A DNA stretch of 37,707 nt from JACDDK01 sp038198445 (GTDB lineage: Bacteria; Actinomycetota; Rubrobacteria; Rubrobacterales; Rubrobacteraceae). Within the stretch, counting starts at the first letter, position 1. Each line of letters starts with the position of its first letter. A program made the translations under genes and the position numbers. The stretch covers positions 1 to 37,707 of the forward strand of contig JBBPZZ010000097.1 of NCBI GenBank assembly GCA_038198445.1, written 5' to 3'. Positions 1-8,798 of this stretch are shown here, in pieces. The notes beneath the pieces were generated by a model. That model made no database searches. It was not told the origin of the DNA and worked only from the letters and a program-made list of their open reading frames with translations.

Positions 1-966
1 GCGTCGGCGGTCAACTCAGAGTTGACGCTGCTCTACTGGCAGGTGGGACGGCGGATCTCGCGGGAAGTCCTCGAAGGCGAGCGGGCGGAGTATGGCAAGC
101 AAATCGTCCCGTCCCTCTCGCGGCGGCTAACCGCCGAGTACGGACGCGGCTGGAGCGAGCAGCAGCTCCGTCACTGCCTGCGCCTCGCGGAGGCTTTCGC
201 GGACGAAGAGATTCTCTACGCGGTGCGTAGAGAATTATCCTGGACTCACATCAGGACCTTGATCTACCTCGACGATCCTCTCAAGCGCGACTTCTACGTG
301 GAGATGACCCGGCTGGAGGGTTGGTCATCCCGGCAGTTGCGGGAGCGCATCGACTCCATGCTGTTCGAGCGCAGCGCCATCTCCAAACAGCCCGAAGAGA
401 CCATCTGCCACGAGCTGGAACGGCTACGCGCCACCGGCCGGCCCACGCCGGATCTTCTGTTCAAAGACCCATACGTGCTGGACTTCCTCGGACTGAACGA
501 CCGGTATCTGGAGAAGGACCTGGAAGATGCGGTTCTGCGGGAGTTGGAGCAGTTCTTGCTGGAGCTTGGCGCGGGGTTCACCTTCGTGGCGCGACAGAAG
601 CGCATTCAGATCGACGACGACGATTTCTATATAGATTTGCTTTTCTATAACCGTAAACTCAAACGACTGGTGGCTATAGACTTCAAGCTTGGCAGCTTCC
701 GCGCCGAGTACAAGGGCCAGATGGAACTCTACCTGCGATGGCTGTCCAGGCACGAACAGGAAGCCGACGAAGCCTCTCCGCTGGGTATCGTGCTGTGCGC
801 TGGCAAGAAGCAGGAGCAAATCGAGTTGCTGGAACTGGATAAAAGCGGCATCCACGTGGCCGAGTACCTGACCATACTGCCGCCCCGTGAGACGCTGGAG
901 GCCAGGTTGCATCAATCTATCGAAACGGCGCGCAAACGACTGGAAGGTAAGGAAGGCGGAGAATGA
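1..966 (+). CDS. DUF1016/YhcG family PD-(D/E)XK nuclease, 5'-truncated
   Basis: The reading frame is open from base 1, and the residues before the first TTG (position 22) already match the family's usual start, with a VNSE motif just ahead of LLYW. The gene therefore begins outside the window. The N-terminal half (about residues 1-110 counted from position 22) is the helical DUF1016 N domain. The C-terminal half is the nuclease-like domain, with the metal-site pattern YIDLL (D205) followed by IDFK (D220, K222) and then the conserved KGQMELYLRW helix. Family members are nuclease-like proteins common in defence islands and beside type I restriction genes, and their biochemical role is poorly defined. 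The stop overlaps the start of the HsdS tail by ATGA. The context (hsdR downstream) supports a restriction-associated role, which is inference. Confidence 0.88.
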   Translation, partial: ASAVNSELTLLYWQVGRRISREVLEGERAEYGKQIVPSLSRRLTAEYGRGWSEQQLRHCLRLAEAFADEEILYAVRRELSWTHIRTLIYLDDPLKRDFYVEMTRLEGWSSRQLRERIDSMLFERSAISKQPEETICHELERLRATGRPTPDLLFKDPYVLDFLGLNDRYLEKDLEDAVLRELEQFLLELGAGFTFVARQKRIQIDDDDFYIDLLFYNRKLKRLVAIDFKLGSFRAEYKGQMELYLRWLSRHEQEADEASPLGIVLCAGKKQEQIELLELDKSGIHVAEYLTILPPRETLEARLHQSIETARKRLEGKEGGE

Positions 967-1109
967 CCTTGTCTCGTCTCACTGCGGTCGAGCAAAATCT
1001 GCTCGCTGACGAGGAGATCATAGCCCTCGAAGGCCGGCGGGAGAAGACGCGCCGAATCAAGCGGGGAATGATGCAGGAGCTGCTCACCGGGCGGACGCGG
1101 CTCGTGTGA
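963..1109 (+). pseudogene. Orphan C-terminal tail of a type I restriction specificity subunit (HsdS)
   Basis: This 48-residue open frame starts with ATG overlapping the stop of the nuclease gene. It reads like the very end of HsdS proteins: a DEEIIALEGRREKTRRIKRG segment and then MMQELLTGRTRLV, which corresponds to the last coiled-coil helix and terminal tail of many HsdS subunits. Both target-recognition domains are missing, so it cannot specify DNA on its own. It may be a decayed or displaced hsdS 3' end left after the DUF1016 gene inserted or recombined into hsdS. Alternatively it could be translated by coupling as a small coiled-coil peptide. An intact hsdS may lie upstream of the window. 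Recognition rests on the motif only, without an alignment. Confidence 0.7.
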
Positions 1110-1183
1110 GTCGCGCCGCTCCCTTCGAGATATAGCGTGTTACCATGTGAACCGCACGGTTCGCGTGAAACAGGAGGTATGGT

Positions 1184-1468
1184 GTGAGCGGAAGGGATCG
1201 GGTGTCCATCGAAGAGCTTCGCAGGTCTCTTGGGAGTGTTGCCCGTGAGGTGGAGGGAGGAAGTTCGATGGTGGTGGAGCGTAGGGGCCAGGAAGCCTTT
1301 GCCCTGGTGCCAATGAGACTGTATAGATACCTGGAAGAAGAGCGTAGGAAGCTCCTAGAGGCCACGGGGCGGGCCAGGGAATCCTTCTCGGACCTCACCG
1401 TCGAGGAAGTGGAGGAACTCGCCGCCGGGAAGCAAGAAGACTCTTCCCCGCGAAGCGCGACCGGCTAG
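1184..1468 (+). CDS. Phd/YefM-type antitoxin
   Basis: The 94-residue protein starts at GTG 1184, six bases after a clean AGGAGG. Residues 1-60 have the Phd/YefM layout: a short strand and helix (VSIEELRRSLGSVAREVEGG), then the strand segment SMVVERRGQEAFALVPMRLY, followed by an acidic helical C-terminus. In this family the N-terminal part binds operator DNA as a dimer, and the C-terminal tail wraps and inhibits the toxin. The PIN-domain gene begins 3 bases after the stop, so the two are very likely one type II toxin-antitoxin operon, probably self-repressed. The alternative, a lone Phd-like regulator, is unlikely given the spacing. Confidence 0.8.
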   Translation: MSGRDRVSIEELRRSLGSVAREVEGGSSMVVERRGQEAFALVPMRLYRYLEEERRKLLEATGRARESFSDLTVEEVEELAAGKQEDSSPRSATG

Positions 1469-1471
1469 ACT

Positions 1472-1912
1472 TTGAGGGTGGTCGTTGACGCCAACGTGTG
1501 CGTCTCGGCTGTGTTGAGCGGCAAGGGCAATCCGGCCAGGGTCCTGGATCACGCCTTCGAAGACGGACCCCACGACTTCGAACTGTACGCTCCCTCGCGG
1601 TTGTTCTCGAAACTACAAGAAGTGCTGGCCCGCCCGAAGATCGCCCGCGGGATCGGATGGAACTCCGGGGAGATCGAAGTCTACGCGCACCGCCTGCGTC
1701 TGGCCGTCGAGGAGATCCCGCTCGAAGACGATGCGCGAATCCCGCGGTACACCTCCGACCCCGAAGATGACCCGTACGTCCACGCCGCCGTGCTCGCGAG
1801 AGCCGCCTACCTCATAAGCGGAGACGAGGACATCCTCGGCATGAAAGACCCTCCGGTGCCGCCGGTAACCCCGGCGCAGTTCGTGAAACTATGGGACTCC
1901 AACCTCCTTTGA
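1472..1912 (+). CDS. PIN-domain toxin (COG1569-like)
   Basis: The 146-residue protein starts at TTG 1472, just after the antitoxin stop. It shows the PIN ribonuclease pattern of spaced acidic residues: D6 in RVVVDANV, a glutamate in the helix LFSKLQEVLARP, the aspartates in SDPEDDPYVHAAV, and the late strand YLISGDEDIL. These form the Mg-binding site of PIN nucleases. The long N-terminal helical region and the late DEDIL motif fit the subgroup annotated as putative toxin component of a toxin-antitoxin system, PIN family. Likely role: RNA cleavage when the upstream Phd-type antitoxin is degraded. The substrate RNA cannot be told from sequence. Confidence 0.85.
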   Translation: MRVVVDANVCVSAVLSGKGNPARVLDHAFEDGPHDFELYAPSRLFSKLQEVLARPKIARGIGWNSGEIEVYAHRLRLAVEEIPLEDDARIPRYTSDPEDDPYVHAAVLARAAYLISGDEDILGMKDPPVPPVTPAQFVKLWDSNLL

Positions 1913-2072
1913 GAATCTCCGAACACTACCGATCGACTGTTCCAACATTTCACCGAGCGCCGCCAACCAAATGATCTAAGTAAACATTCAGGCATCGTTA
2001 GCTGATGGCACATGGTAGTATAAGTGCCACACAGACTATTCAAGTGTCAGTGAGTTTGAGAGGGAGTTGAGG

Positions 2073-2366
2073 TTGAGAACGGGATCGGTGGTCCGGATAG
2101 GCCCGCAGGGACGTATCGTAATTCCGGCGGCGGTTCGTGAGGAATTGAGTCTCGGTGTAGGCGACGAGCTCTCCACGCGGGTCGAGGACGGATGTCTCGT
2201 TCTGGAGCGCCGGGAGGATGTGGCGCGCAGGTTACGGGGACGGTATGCCGCTATCGCGCCGGATAGAAGCCTCTCCGAGGAGTTGATCTCCGAGCGCCGT
2301 AAGGAGGCCGAAGCCGAGGCGCGAGATGCGGACGATGTTCAGACCGATGGTCCGGCGGGTGTTTGA
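2073..2366 (+). CDS. AbrB/MazE-type antitoxin (VapB-like)
   Basis: The protein is about 97 residues long. The first possible start (TTG 2067) directly abuts AGGGAG (2061-2066), whereas TTG 2073 sits six bases behind it and gives a normal spacing, so I chose 2073. The first 45 residues form a swapped-hairpin AbrB DNA-binding domain (VRIGPQGRIVIPAAVREEL, then LGVGDEL and the strand CLVLERRE). The rest is a charged helical tail expected to bind the toxin. The stop overlaps the start of the PIN gene (TTGA), which indicates translational coupling. The 154-base stretch before it holds no gene I can recognise and presumably carries the promoter and operator. Confidence 0.83.
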   Translation: MRTGSVVRIGPQGRIVIPAAVREELSLGVGDELSTRVEDGCLVLERREDVARRLRGRYAAIAPDRSLSEELISERRKEAEAEARDADDVQTDGPAGV

Positions 2367-2770
2367 GCCGGGTCGGTGGAGATTGTGTGCTCGACGCTTC
2401 GGCTCTGCTCGCTTGGCTGCGGGAGGAGCCGGGGGCGGAGAACGTAGATCGCGCCCTCGATGGAGCAAGGATCTCCGCGGTCAACCTCTCGGAAGTCTTG
2501 CGGAAATCCCTTGCGGCGGGTCTTACGCTGCCGGAGACGTCGCCGCTCCCGGAGGATCTCGGTACGCTCGGTGTCTCAGTAGTTGCTTTTGGGACTCGCG
2601 AAGCCGGAGTGGCGGCGGAACTGTGGACCGTTACCCGCTCGCTAGGCCTCTCTCTGGCCGATAGAGCGTGTCTGGCGACGGCGATCTGCCTGGATAGTCC
2701 GGCGATGACCGCGGATCGGGGCTGGGAGGGGATCGAGTGGGAGGGGTTGTCCGTGGAGCTTATCCGCTGA
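2363..2770 (+). CDS. VapC-type PIN-domain toxin
   Basis: The 135-residue protein has the compact VapC size. Acidic residues are in the family positions: VLDASALLAWLREEPGAE near the N-terminus, NLSEVLRK at the second site, LSLADRACLATA in the middle and MTADRGWE at the end. Family members are Mg-dependent ribonucleases that cleave tRNA or rRNA. The TTG start overlaps the antitoxin stop. With the pair at 1184-1912 this makes two adjacent PIN-based toxin-antitoxin modules between the HsdS tail and hsdR. Such modules inside restriction loci may stabilise the locus; that role is inference. Confidence 0.87.
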   Translation: MSRVGGDCVLDASALLAWLREEPGAENVDRALDGARISAVNLSEVLRKSLAAGLTLPETSPLPEDLGTLGVSVVAFGTREAGVAAELWTVTRSLGLSLADRACLATAICLDSPAMTADRGWEGIEWEGLSVELIR

Positions 2771-2813
2771 TACCGCCACAATAAGTTACGGAGAGTTTCA
2801 GAGAGGAGTAAGG

Positions 2814-5800
2814 ATGAGCGACGTCGGCCAGATCGAACGCAAGACTCAGGACCGCGTGGTGCGGATGTTCACCGACCGTCTCGGCTACCGCCCTCTCGGC
2901 AACCGCCAATACCGCCCCGGCAACAGCAACATCGAGGAGGCGGACCTGCGGGCGTGGCTACTGAAACGCGGCACGAGCGAGACGCTCATCACCCGCACCT
3001 TGCACCGGCTCGGCCAGGCGGCGGCGCTCGGCGAGAGCCGGAGCCTCTACACCGCCAACCGCGAGGTCTACGGCCTGCTCCGCTACGGGGTGAAGGTCAA
3101 AGAAGCCGCGGGCGAGCCGAACCAGACCGTCCGGCTCATCGACTGGGAGAATCCCGAGAACAACGACTTCGCCGTCGCCGAAGAGGTGACCGTCCTCGGC
3201 CACTTCACCAAGCGCCCGGACGTGGTGTTGTACGTCAACGGCATCGCGCTCGCCGTGCTGGAGCTAAAACGGTCCACCGTCTCCGTCGGCGAGGGCATCC
3301 GCCAGAACATCGGCAACCAGAAGCCGGAGTTTATCGAGCCGTTCTTCACGACCCTGCAACTCGTGATGGCGGGCAACGATACCGAGGGCTTGCGCTACGG
3401 GACCATCGAGACGCCGGAGAAGCACTACCTGAAGTGGCGCGAGGACAAGGTCGCCGCCGAAGGTCTGGACGAACAACTAGCCCAGCTCTGCGAACCGGGA
3501 CGGCTGCTGGAGGTCATCCACGACTTCATAGTCTTCGATGCCGGGGTAAAGAAGGTCTGCCGCCACAATCAATATTTCGGGGTGCGGGCGGCCCAGGAGC
3601 GGGTGCGGCGGCGGGAGGGCGGCATCATCTGGCATACGCAGGGCTCCGGCAAGAGCCTTACGATGGTGTGGCTCGCCAAATGGATAAGGGAGAACATCCC
3701 CGACTCGCGGGTGCTCATCGTCACCGACCGCACCGAACTGGACGATCAGATAGAGAAAGTCTTCAAGGGCGTGGACGAAGACATCTACCGAACGCAGAGC
3801 GGCGCGGACCTGATCTCCAAACTAAACGCTACCGAGCCGTGGCTGCTCTGCTCCCTGGTCCACAAGTTCGGTCGCACCGATGGCGACCAAGACTTCGCCC
3901 AGGAGCTAAAAGACAGCCTGCCCCACGACTTCGAGGCTAAAGGCAAGCTATTCGTCTTCGTGGACGAGTGCCACCGCACGCAAGCCGGGAAGCTGCACGA
4001 GGCCATGACCGGCATCCTGCCCGCCGCGACGTTTATAGGCTTCACCGGCACGCCGCTCCTGAAGTCCGACAAGCAGAAGAGCGTCGAGATATTCGGCACC
4101 TACATTCACACGTACAAGTACGACGAGGCCGTAACAGATGGGGCGGTGCTAGATCTGCGCTACGAGGCGCGGGACATAGACCAGTCTCTAACCTCTCCCG
4201 AAAGGGTGGATCGGTGGTTCGAGGCGAAGACCAGCGGGCTCACCGACGCGGCGCGTATGCAGCTAAAGAAGAAGTGGGGGACGATGCAGAAAGTCCTCTC
4301 AAGCCGCGACCGGCTGGAGAAGATCTCCGCCGACGTCCTCTTAGATATGGAGACCCGCGACCGACTGATAAGCCACCGGGGCAACGCGATGCTCGTCTCC
4401 GGCAGCATCTACCAGGCCTGCAAGCTCTACGAGATGTTCGCCGGAACCGACCTCGCCGGAAAATGCGCCATCATCACCAGCTACGACCCCGCCCCAAGCG
4501 ACATCACCGGCGAGGAATCCGGCGCGGGACTAACGGAGAAACTCCACCAGTACGCCGTCTACCGCCGCATGCTCGCGGACTACTTCAACGTCTCCGAGGA
4601 CGCCGCCATGTACCGGACGGAAGAGTTCGAGAAAAAAGTCAAAGAGACGTTTATCAAAGAGCCGGGCCGGATGCGCCTCCTGATCGTGGTGGACAAGCTC
4701 CTGACCGGCTTCGACGCTCCACCTGCCACCTACCTCTACATAGACAAGAAGATGCGCGACCACGGTCTCTTCCAGGCCATCTGCCGCGTCAACCGCCTTG
4801 ACGGCGAAGACAAAGAGTACGGCTACATCATCGACTACAAAGACCTCTTCAACAGCCTCGAAGGCGCCGTAGCGGACTACACCGGCGACGCCCTCGACGG
4901 CTACGACAAAGAAGATGTCGCGGGCCTGCTGGAGAACCGCCTGGAGAAAGCCCGCGAGCGCCTGGAAGAGACTCGCGAGATCGTACGCGTGCTGTGCGAG
5001 CCGGTGCGGCAGCCGCGAAACACCATAGATTACCAGCACTACTTCTGCGCTGAAGATACCTCGGATAAGGAAGCCGTCCGCGCCAACGAGCGCAAGCGCG
5101 TCGCACTGTATAAGGCCGTTTCTTCCTTCGTGCGGGCCTACGCCAACCTCGCCAATGAGATGCCCCAGGCCGGGTACACCGCCGGACAGGCGGCCGCCGT
5201 CCACGATGAAGTCGTCCACTACGAAAAAGTCCGTCAGGAGATAAAAGTAGCCAGCGGCGACTACCTGGACATGAAGAGCTACGAGCCCGCGATGCGGCAT
5301 CTTTTGGACACCTACGTCCGGGCCGAAGAGAGCGAGAAGATCTCCACCTTCGACGAGTTAGGACTTGTGGATCTGCTCGTCAATCAAGGGAAAGACGCGC
5401 TGGAGAATCTCCCCGAGGGAATCCGCGAAGACGCCGAAGCTATGTCCGAGACCATAGAGAACAACCTCCGCAAGGTCATCATAGACGAGCAGCCGGTCAA
5501 CCCGAAGTACTACGAGAAGATGTCCGAACTACTCGACGCCCTCATCCGTCAGCGCAACGACGACGCACTGGACTACAAGACTTACCTGGATAACCTGGTG
5601 GAGCTCGCGAAGAAGACGAAGAACCCATCCGGCACGGGAGAGTATCCCGGAGCGTTGGACACGCCCGCCCGTCGCGCTCTGTACGACAACCTGGGCCACG
5701 ACGAAACTGTCGCCGTCCGGGTGGACACCGCCGTTCGCTACACGCGGAAAGACGACTGGCGCGGCAACCACTTCAAGGAGAAGGAAGTGCTGAACGCCGT

Positions 5801-5876
5801 GCGCGAAGAGTTGGGCGAGTACGAGACGCGGGCGGAGGAAATCTTCGAGATCGTAAAGAACCAGCGTGAGTACTAG
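2814..5876 (+). CDS. hsdR: Type I restriction endonuclease subunit R
   Basis: This is the ATP-dependent translocase and nuclease subunit of a type I restriction enzyme, 1020 residues and full length for the family. The N-terminal nuclease domain carries the PD-(D/E)XK core with D136 in KRPDVVLY and E150/K152 in LELKRS. The SF2 motor follows: Walker A HTQGSGKS at 274-281, a DECH box at 384-387, TGTPLL from 411, and DKLLTGFDAP plus the AICRVNRL arginine-finger motif around residues 620-660. The C-terminal helical part is where HsdR docks on the methylase. The ATG follows a GAGGAG ribosome site. No hsdM is present in the window and hsdS is only a tail, so activity depends on genes upstream of base 1. 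Confidence 0.96.
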   Translation: MSDVGQIERKTQDRVVRMFTDRLGYRPLGNRQYRPGNSNIEEADLRAWLLKRGTSETLITRTLHRLGQAAALGESRSLYTANREVYGLLRYGVKVKEAAGEPNQTVRLIDWENPENNDFAVAEEVTVLGHFTKRPDVVLYVNGIALAVLELKRSTVSVGEGIRQNIGNQKPEFIEPFFTTLQLVMAGNDTEGLRYGTIETPEKHYLKWREDKVAAEGLDEQLAQLCEPGRLLEVIHDFIVFDAGVKKVCRHNQYFGVRAAQERVRRREGGIIWHTQGSGKSLTMVWLAKWIRENIPDSRVLIVTDRTELDDQIEKVFKGVDEDIYRTQSGADLISKLNATEPWLLCSLVHKFGRTDGDQDFAQELKDSLPHDFEAKGKLFVFVDECHRTQAGKLHEAMTGILPAATFIGFTGTPLLKSDKQKSVEIFGTYIHTYKYDEAVTDGAVLDLRYEARDIDQSLTSPERVDRWFEAKTSGLTDAARMQLKKKWGTMQKVLSSRDRLEKISADVLLDMETRDRLISHRGNAMLVSGSIYQACKLYEMFAGTDLAGKCAIITSYDPAPSDITGEESGAGLTEKLHQYAVYRRMLADYFNVSEDAAMYRTEEFEKKVKETFIKEPGRMRLLIVVDKLLTGFDAPPATYLYIDKKMRDHGLFQAICRVNRLDGEDKEYGYIIDYKDLFNSLEGAVADYTGDALDGYDKEDVAGLLENRLEKARERLEETREIVRVLCEPVRQPRNTIDYQHYFCAEDTSDKEAVRANERKRVALYKAVSSFVRAYANLANEMPQAGYTAGQAAAVHDEVVHYEKVRQEIKVASGDYLDMKSYEPAMRHLLDTYVRAEESEKISTFDELGLVDLLVNQGKDALENLPEGIREDAEAMSETIENNLRKVIIDEQPVNPKYYEKMSELLDALIRQRNDDALDYKTYLDNLVELAKKTKNPSGTGEYPGALDTPARRALYDNLGHDETVAVRVDTAVRYTRKDDWRGNHFKEKEVLNAVREELGEYETRAEEIFEIVKNQREY

Positions 5877-6594
5877 AAGCCCATCCATAGAAGTTAGCGG
5901 CATCCGGGTGGAGGTCGTCCGAAAGCCGATCAAGAACCTGCACCTGAGCGTCCACCCGCCGGAGGGCCGGGTGCGCGTCTCCGCGCCGACCCGCACGGAC
6001 GACGAGGCGGTGCGGCTAGCGGTAATCTCTAAACTACTTTGGATTCGTCGCCACCAGCAAACCTTCGCGGCCCAACCCCGACAGTCCCCGCGCCAGATGG
6101 TCGGCGGCGAGAGCCATTATTTCCTCGGCCGCCGCTACCGTCTGCGCGTCCTCGAACATACCGGCCCGAACAGGGTCGGACTCAAGGGCAACTCAGAGCT
6201 AACCCTGAGTGTCCGCCCCGGCACGAGCCGCGACAAACGCGAACAAATATTAAACGACTGGTATCGTCGGCACATGAAGACGGTAATCCCGGGTCTCATC
6301 GAAAAATGGCAACCGATCATCGGCGAACGGGTCGCCGAATGGGGCGTGAAAAAGATGAAGACCCGCTGGGGTACTTGCAACATTCGGGACCGCCGCGTCT
6401 GGCTAAACCTCGAACTCGCCAAGAAAGCGCCGCATTGCCTGGAGTACGTCCTGGTACACGAGATGGTCCACTTGCTCGAACGCCACCACAACGACCGCTT
6501 CAAGGCGTTCATGGATGAATTTCTGCCGCAATGGCGGCTATATCGGGACGAGCTTAACCAGGCGCCGCTCGCTCATGGCGAGTGGGTGTATTGA
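5866..6594 (+). CDS. YgjP-like zinc metallopeptidase (DUF45)
   Basis: The 242-residue protein starts at GTG 5866, overlapping the hsdR stop by 11 bases, so it is probably translated by coupling. It has the DUF45/YgjP layout: an N-terminal strand-rich part, a middle RWGTC motif (168-171), and the zinc site HEMVH (H198, E199, H202) followed by a histidine pair at 207-208 and NDRF. Genes of this family often sit directly behind hsdR in type I loci. They are SprT/M48-like and are thought to be proteases, but their role in restriction is unknown. The tight overlap here supports functional linkage. Confidence 0.9.
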   Translation: MSTRSPSIEVSGIRVEVVRKPIKNLHLSVHPPEGRVRVSAPTRTDDEAVRLAVISKLLWIRRHQQTFAAQPRQSPRQMVGGESHYFLGRRYRLRVLEHTGPNRVGLKGNSELTLSVRPGTSRDKREQILNDWYRRHMKTVIPGLIEKWQPIIGERVAEWGVKKMKTRWGTCNIRDRRVWLNLELAKKAPHCLEYVLVHEMVHLLERHHNDRFKAFMDEFLPQWRLYRDELNQAPLAHGEWVY

Positions 6595-6622
6595 CGACAG
6601 TGGCTAGGCTTCCCGTGCCGCC

Positions 6623-7660
6623 TTAGAGCGAGCCGTTCAATAGCCCGCGCACTGCCGCCTCGCGCATCGCCGCGCTCACGTCTATGATGAGGGGGCCGTC
6701 CGGGTCGACGCGGACCTCGACCTCGTCGACCGCTCCGATCTCTATCTCCCGCTCGCCATCGAGTGCGACGCTGCCGACGCCGGGTGTGAGCCGTACCGGC
6801 GCCCCAGGCTCGACGCGGTTCACCTCCTCCACCCCGACCGGGACGACGAGGCCGGGCGCCAGAGGAACGGTCAGGACGGTATCGGCGTCATCGGGCGCCA
6901 CGAGGCGGATGTGCAGGCCGTGAGGGGCGTCGCGGGAGGTGGGGTCGAGGAGTCCCGCGATGGAGGAGAGGCCCACCGCGTCGGGGCGGGCGCTCGAGAC
7001 CACGATCTCCGATATCCCGCGCGGACGCCAGAGGGCTCGGGCGCCCACGAAGCGCTCCGAGTTCACGGCCACGTCCACGAGGGCGCAGTCGTGGTGGGCT
7101 TCGCCGTTCAATCCTACGCGCAGGATCTTCTCGCGGCGCAAGGCCGCATCGCCGACCTTGCCCGTCGCCACCAGGCCGGTCGCTATGCCGGCCACGGTAG
7201 CCTCGCGCATCTCCGGGAAGGCGTTGTTGGTGCCGGTCGAGAGTGTGCAGAGGGGTACGTCAGCAGCGCAGTGGCGGGCGACTATGCGGCTGGTGCCGTC
7301 ACCGCCGAGGACGACTACCGCCGCCACCCCGCGGCGCTCCATCTCCGCCAGGGCGTCGATGGTGTCGCGGGCGGTGTGCCGGACTTTCATCTCGATCAAC
7401 TCCAGCTCCGGCATCGGTTGGTGCGCCGCCGATGATGATGAGGCCGCCCTGAGCGTCCGCTCCAGGCTATCGTAGAGACCGGAGGCGGCGGGCATCATCA
7501 GGACGCGCTCCACGCCCACGGCTGCGAGACCCACCATGAGACGATAGACCATGTTGCCCTTCTCGGCGTTGTCGAAGACCGAGGCGCCCGAGACGAGCCT
7601 CCGTATGTCCCGGCCCGAGGCGGGGTTGGCTATGACGCCAACGGTCACTGCCTCGGACAC
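6623..7660 (-). CDS. acoX: AcoX, NAD-kinase-like protein of the acetoin operon
   Basis: The 345-residue protein is the last gene of the acoABCX operon and starts at GTG 7660, four bases after the acoC stop. It has the NAD-kinase/diacylglycerol-kinase fold signatures: VIANPASGRDIRRLVS near the N-terminus, the GGDGT nucleotide loop at 119-123 and STGTNNAFP at 141-149. AcoX proteins are found in acetoin catabolic operons of Pseudomonas, Cupriavidus and actinobacteria. Their exact reaction is not established; phosphorylation of a nucleotide or of an acetoin-derived compound has been suggested. The operon position supports the AcoX name over a housekeeping NAD kinase. Confidence 0.85.
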   Translation of the reverse strand: MSEAVTVGVIANPASGRDIRRLVSGASVFDNAEKGNMVYRLMVGLAAVGVERVLMMPAASGLYDSLERTLRAASSSSAAHQPMPELELIEMKVRHTARDTIDALAEMERRGVAAVVVLGGDGTSRIVARHCAADVPLCTLSTGTNNAFPEMREATVAGIATGLVATGKVGDAALRREKILRVGLNGEAHHDCALVDVAVNSERFVGARALWRPRGISEIVVSSARPDAVGLSSIAGLLDPTSRDAPHGLHIRLVAPDDADTVLTVPLAPGLVVPVGVEEVNRVEPGAPVRLTPGVGSVALDGEREIEIGAVDEVEVRVDPDGPLIIDVSAAMREAAVRGLLNGSL

Positions 7661-7664
7661 GGTA

Positions 7665-8798
7665 CTACTTGTCCTGGCTATCTAGGAACTCTCCGATCAG
7701 GCGGTTCGTTTGTCCCGCGGCCTCCATCTGGGGCATGTGTCCCGTGTCGTCGAGGATCTCGACGCGGGCGTTCTCCGGCACGTTCTCCGAGTGGGAGACG
7801 GGGACCACCTTGTCTTCGCGCCCCCAGACCACGAGCATCGGTACCTCGACGTTGGAGATGTCCGGGACGTCGGCCTGCTTCCCGCCGGGGAAGAGCTTGT
7901 CGGCCGTCTTCCGCAGGGCCTCATCTACTCCATCGAGGCGCTTGAACTTGATGACGTCATTGACTAGCTGGCGGTTCACCAGATCCTGGTCGGCGAAGAG
8001 GAGCGTGAGGGCGTTCTTCATCTCCTTGCGCCGGTTGGCGGCGATAAAGCCCTCGATGTAGTCGCCGTTGATCTCCTCCCCGAGACCCGCGCTCGCTATG
8101 AGCGCCAGCGACTGAACCCTCTCCGGGTGCTTTATGGCGAGCGAGCCCGCCACGGCCCCGCCCATCGAATGCCCGAAGACGTGCGCCTTCTCTATCTCCA
8201 TCGCGTCCATGAAACCCGCTACGACATCCACGAGCGAGGCGAGGTCGCCCTCGCCAACGTCCTTCGAGGAACCGCCGTGTCCGGGCAGATCCAGGGCGTA
8301 CACGGTGCGTTCCGGGGAACCCCCAGCCAGTGCCTCCTGGTTGAAGACCCAGATGTTGATGTCGCCACCGAAGCCGTGGATAAGGAGAAGCGGGGTACCC
8401 TCTCCCTCGCCCATCTTCAGGTACTGGATGTTCTTGCCACCAACCTCGACAGTCTCTGGTGCGGGGCCGCCGGCTTCCTCTTCCTCCGGGACGAAGGTCG
8501 CCTGAAACTCCTCGACGTAGGCGTCGATCTCCTCGTCCGGCACGGAGGCGTCGGCGATCACGCCGAGCAGGCCCCCGACCGGGAGCACGTCGCCCTCTTT
8601 AGCGACGCGGCGGCGCAGGACGCCGGCTGCGGGGGCTTCGATGGAGTTGTTGATCTTCTCGCTCTCGACCTCTATGACCTCGTCGCCTTTGTTTAGCTCC
8701 GTCCCCTCTTCCACGAGCCACTCGACGACGGTCCCCTCGGTCATCGAGAGGCCCCACTTGGGCATGCCAAGCTTGACGAGCCCTTCCGCTTCGCTCAC
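7665..8798 (-). CDS. acoC: Acetoin dehydrogenase E2 component (lipoyl domain plus alpha/beta hydrolase fold)
   Basis: The open frame extends to 8990, but that part lies inside acoB. GTG 8798 overlaps the acoB stop and gives a 377-residue protein of normal AcoC size. Residues 1-80 are a lipoyl domain with the lipoylated lysine expected at K48 in ESEKINNS. About 35 acidic linker residues follow, then an alpha/beta hydrolase fold with the nucleophile S211 in GHSMGG, D329 in GREDKVVP and H354 in DTGHMP. It would transfer the acetyl group from E1 to CoA. There is no peripheral-subunit-binding domain between the lipoyl and hydrolase parts, as in other AcoC proteins of this layout. Confidence 0.93.
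   Translation of the reverse strand: MSEAEGLVKLGMPKWGLSMTEGTVVEWLVEEGTELNKGDEVIEVESEKINNSIEAPAAGVLRRRVAKEGDVLPVGGLLGVIADASVPDEEIDAYVEEFQATFVPEEEEAGGPAPETVEVGGKNIQYLKMGEGEGTPLLLIHGFGGDINIWVFNQEALAGGSPERTVYALDLPGHGGSSKDVGEGDLASLVDVVAGFMDAMEIEKAHVFGHSMGGAVAGSLAIKHPERVQSLALIASAGLGEEINGDYIEGFIAANRRKEMKNALTLLFADQDLVNRQLVNDVIKFKRLDGVDEALRKTADKLFPGGKQADVPDISNVEVPMLVVWGREDKVVPVSHSENVPENARVEILDDTGHMPQMEAAGQTNRLIGEFLDSQDK

Noticed and set aside
2009..2014. GCACAT between the two toxin-antitoxin pairs as a further copy of the recurring element
   Set aside because: No TATATATG-like half at the required spacing.
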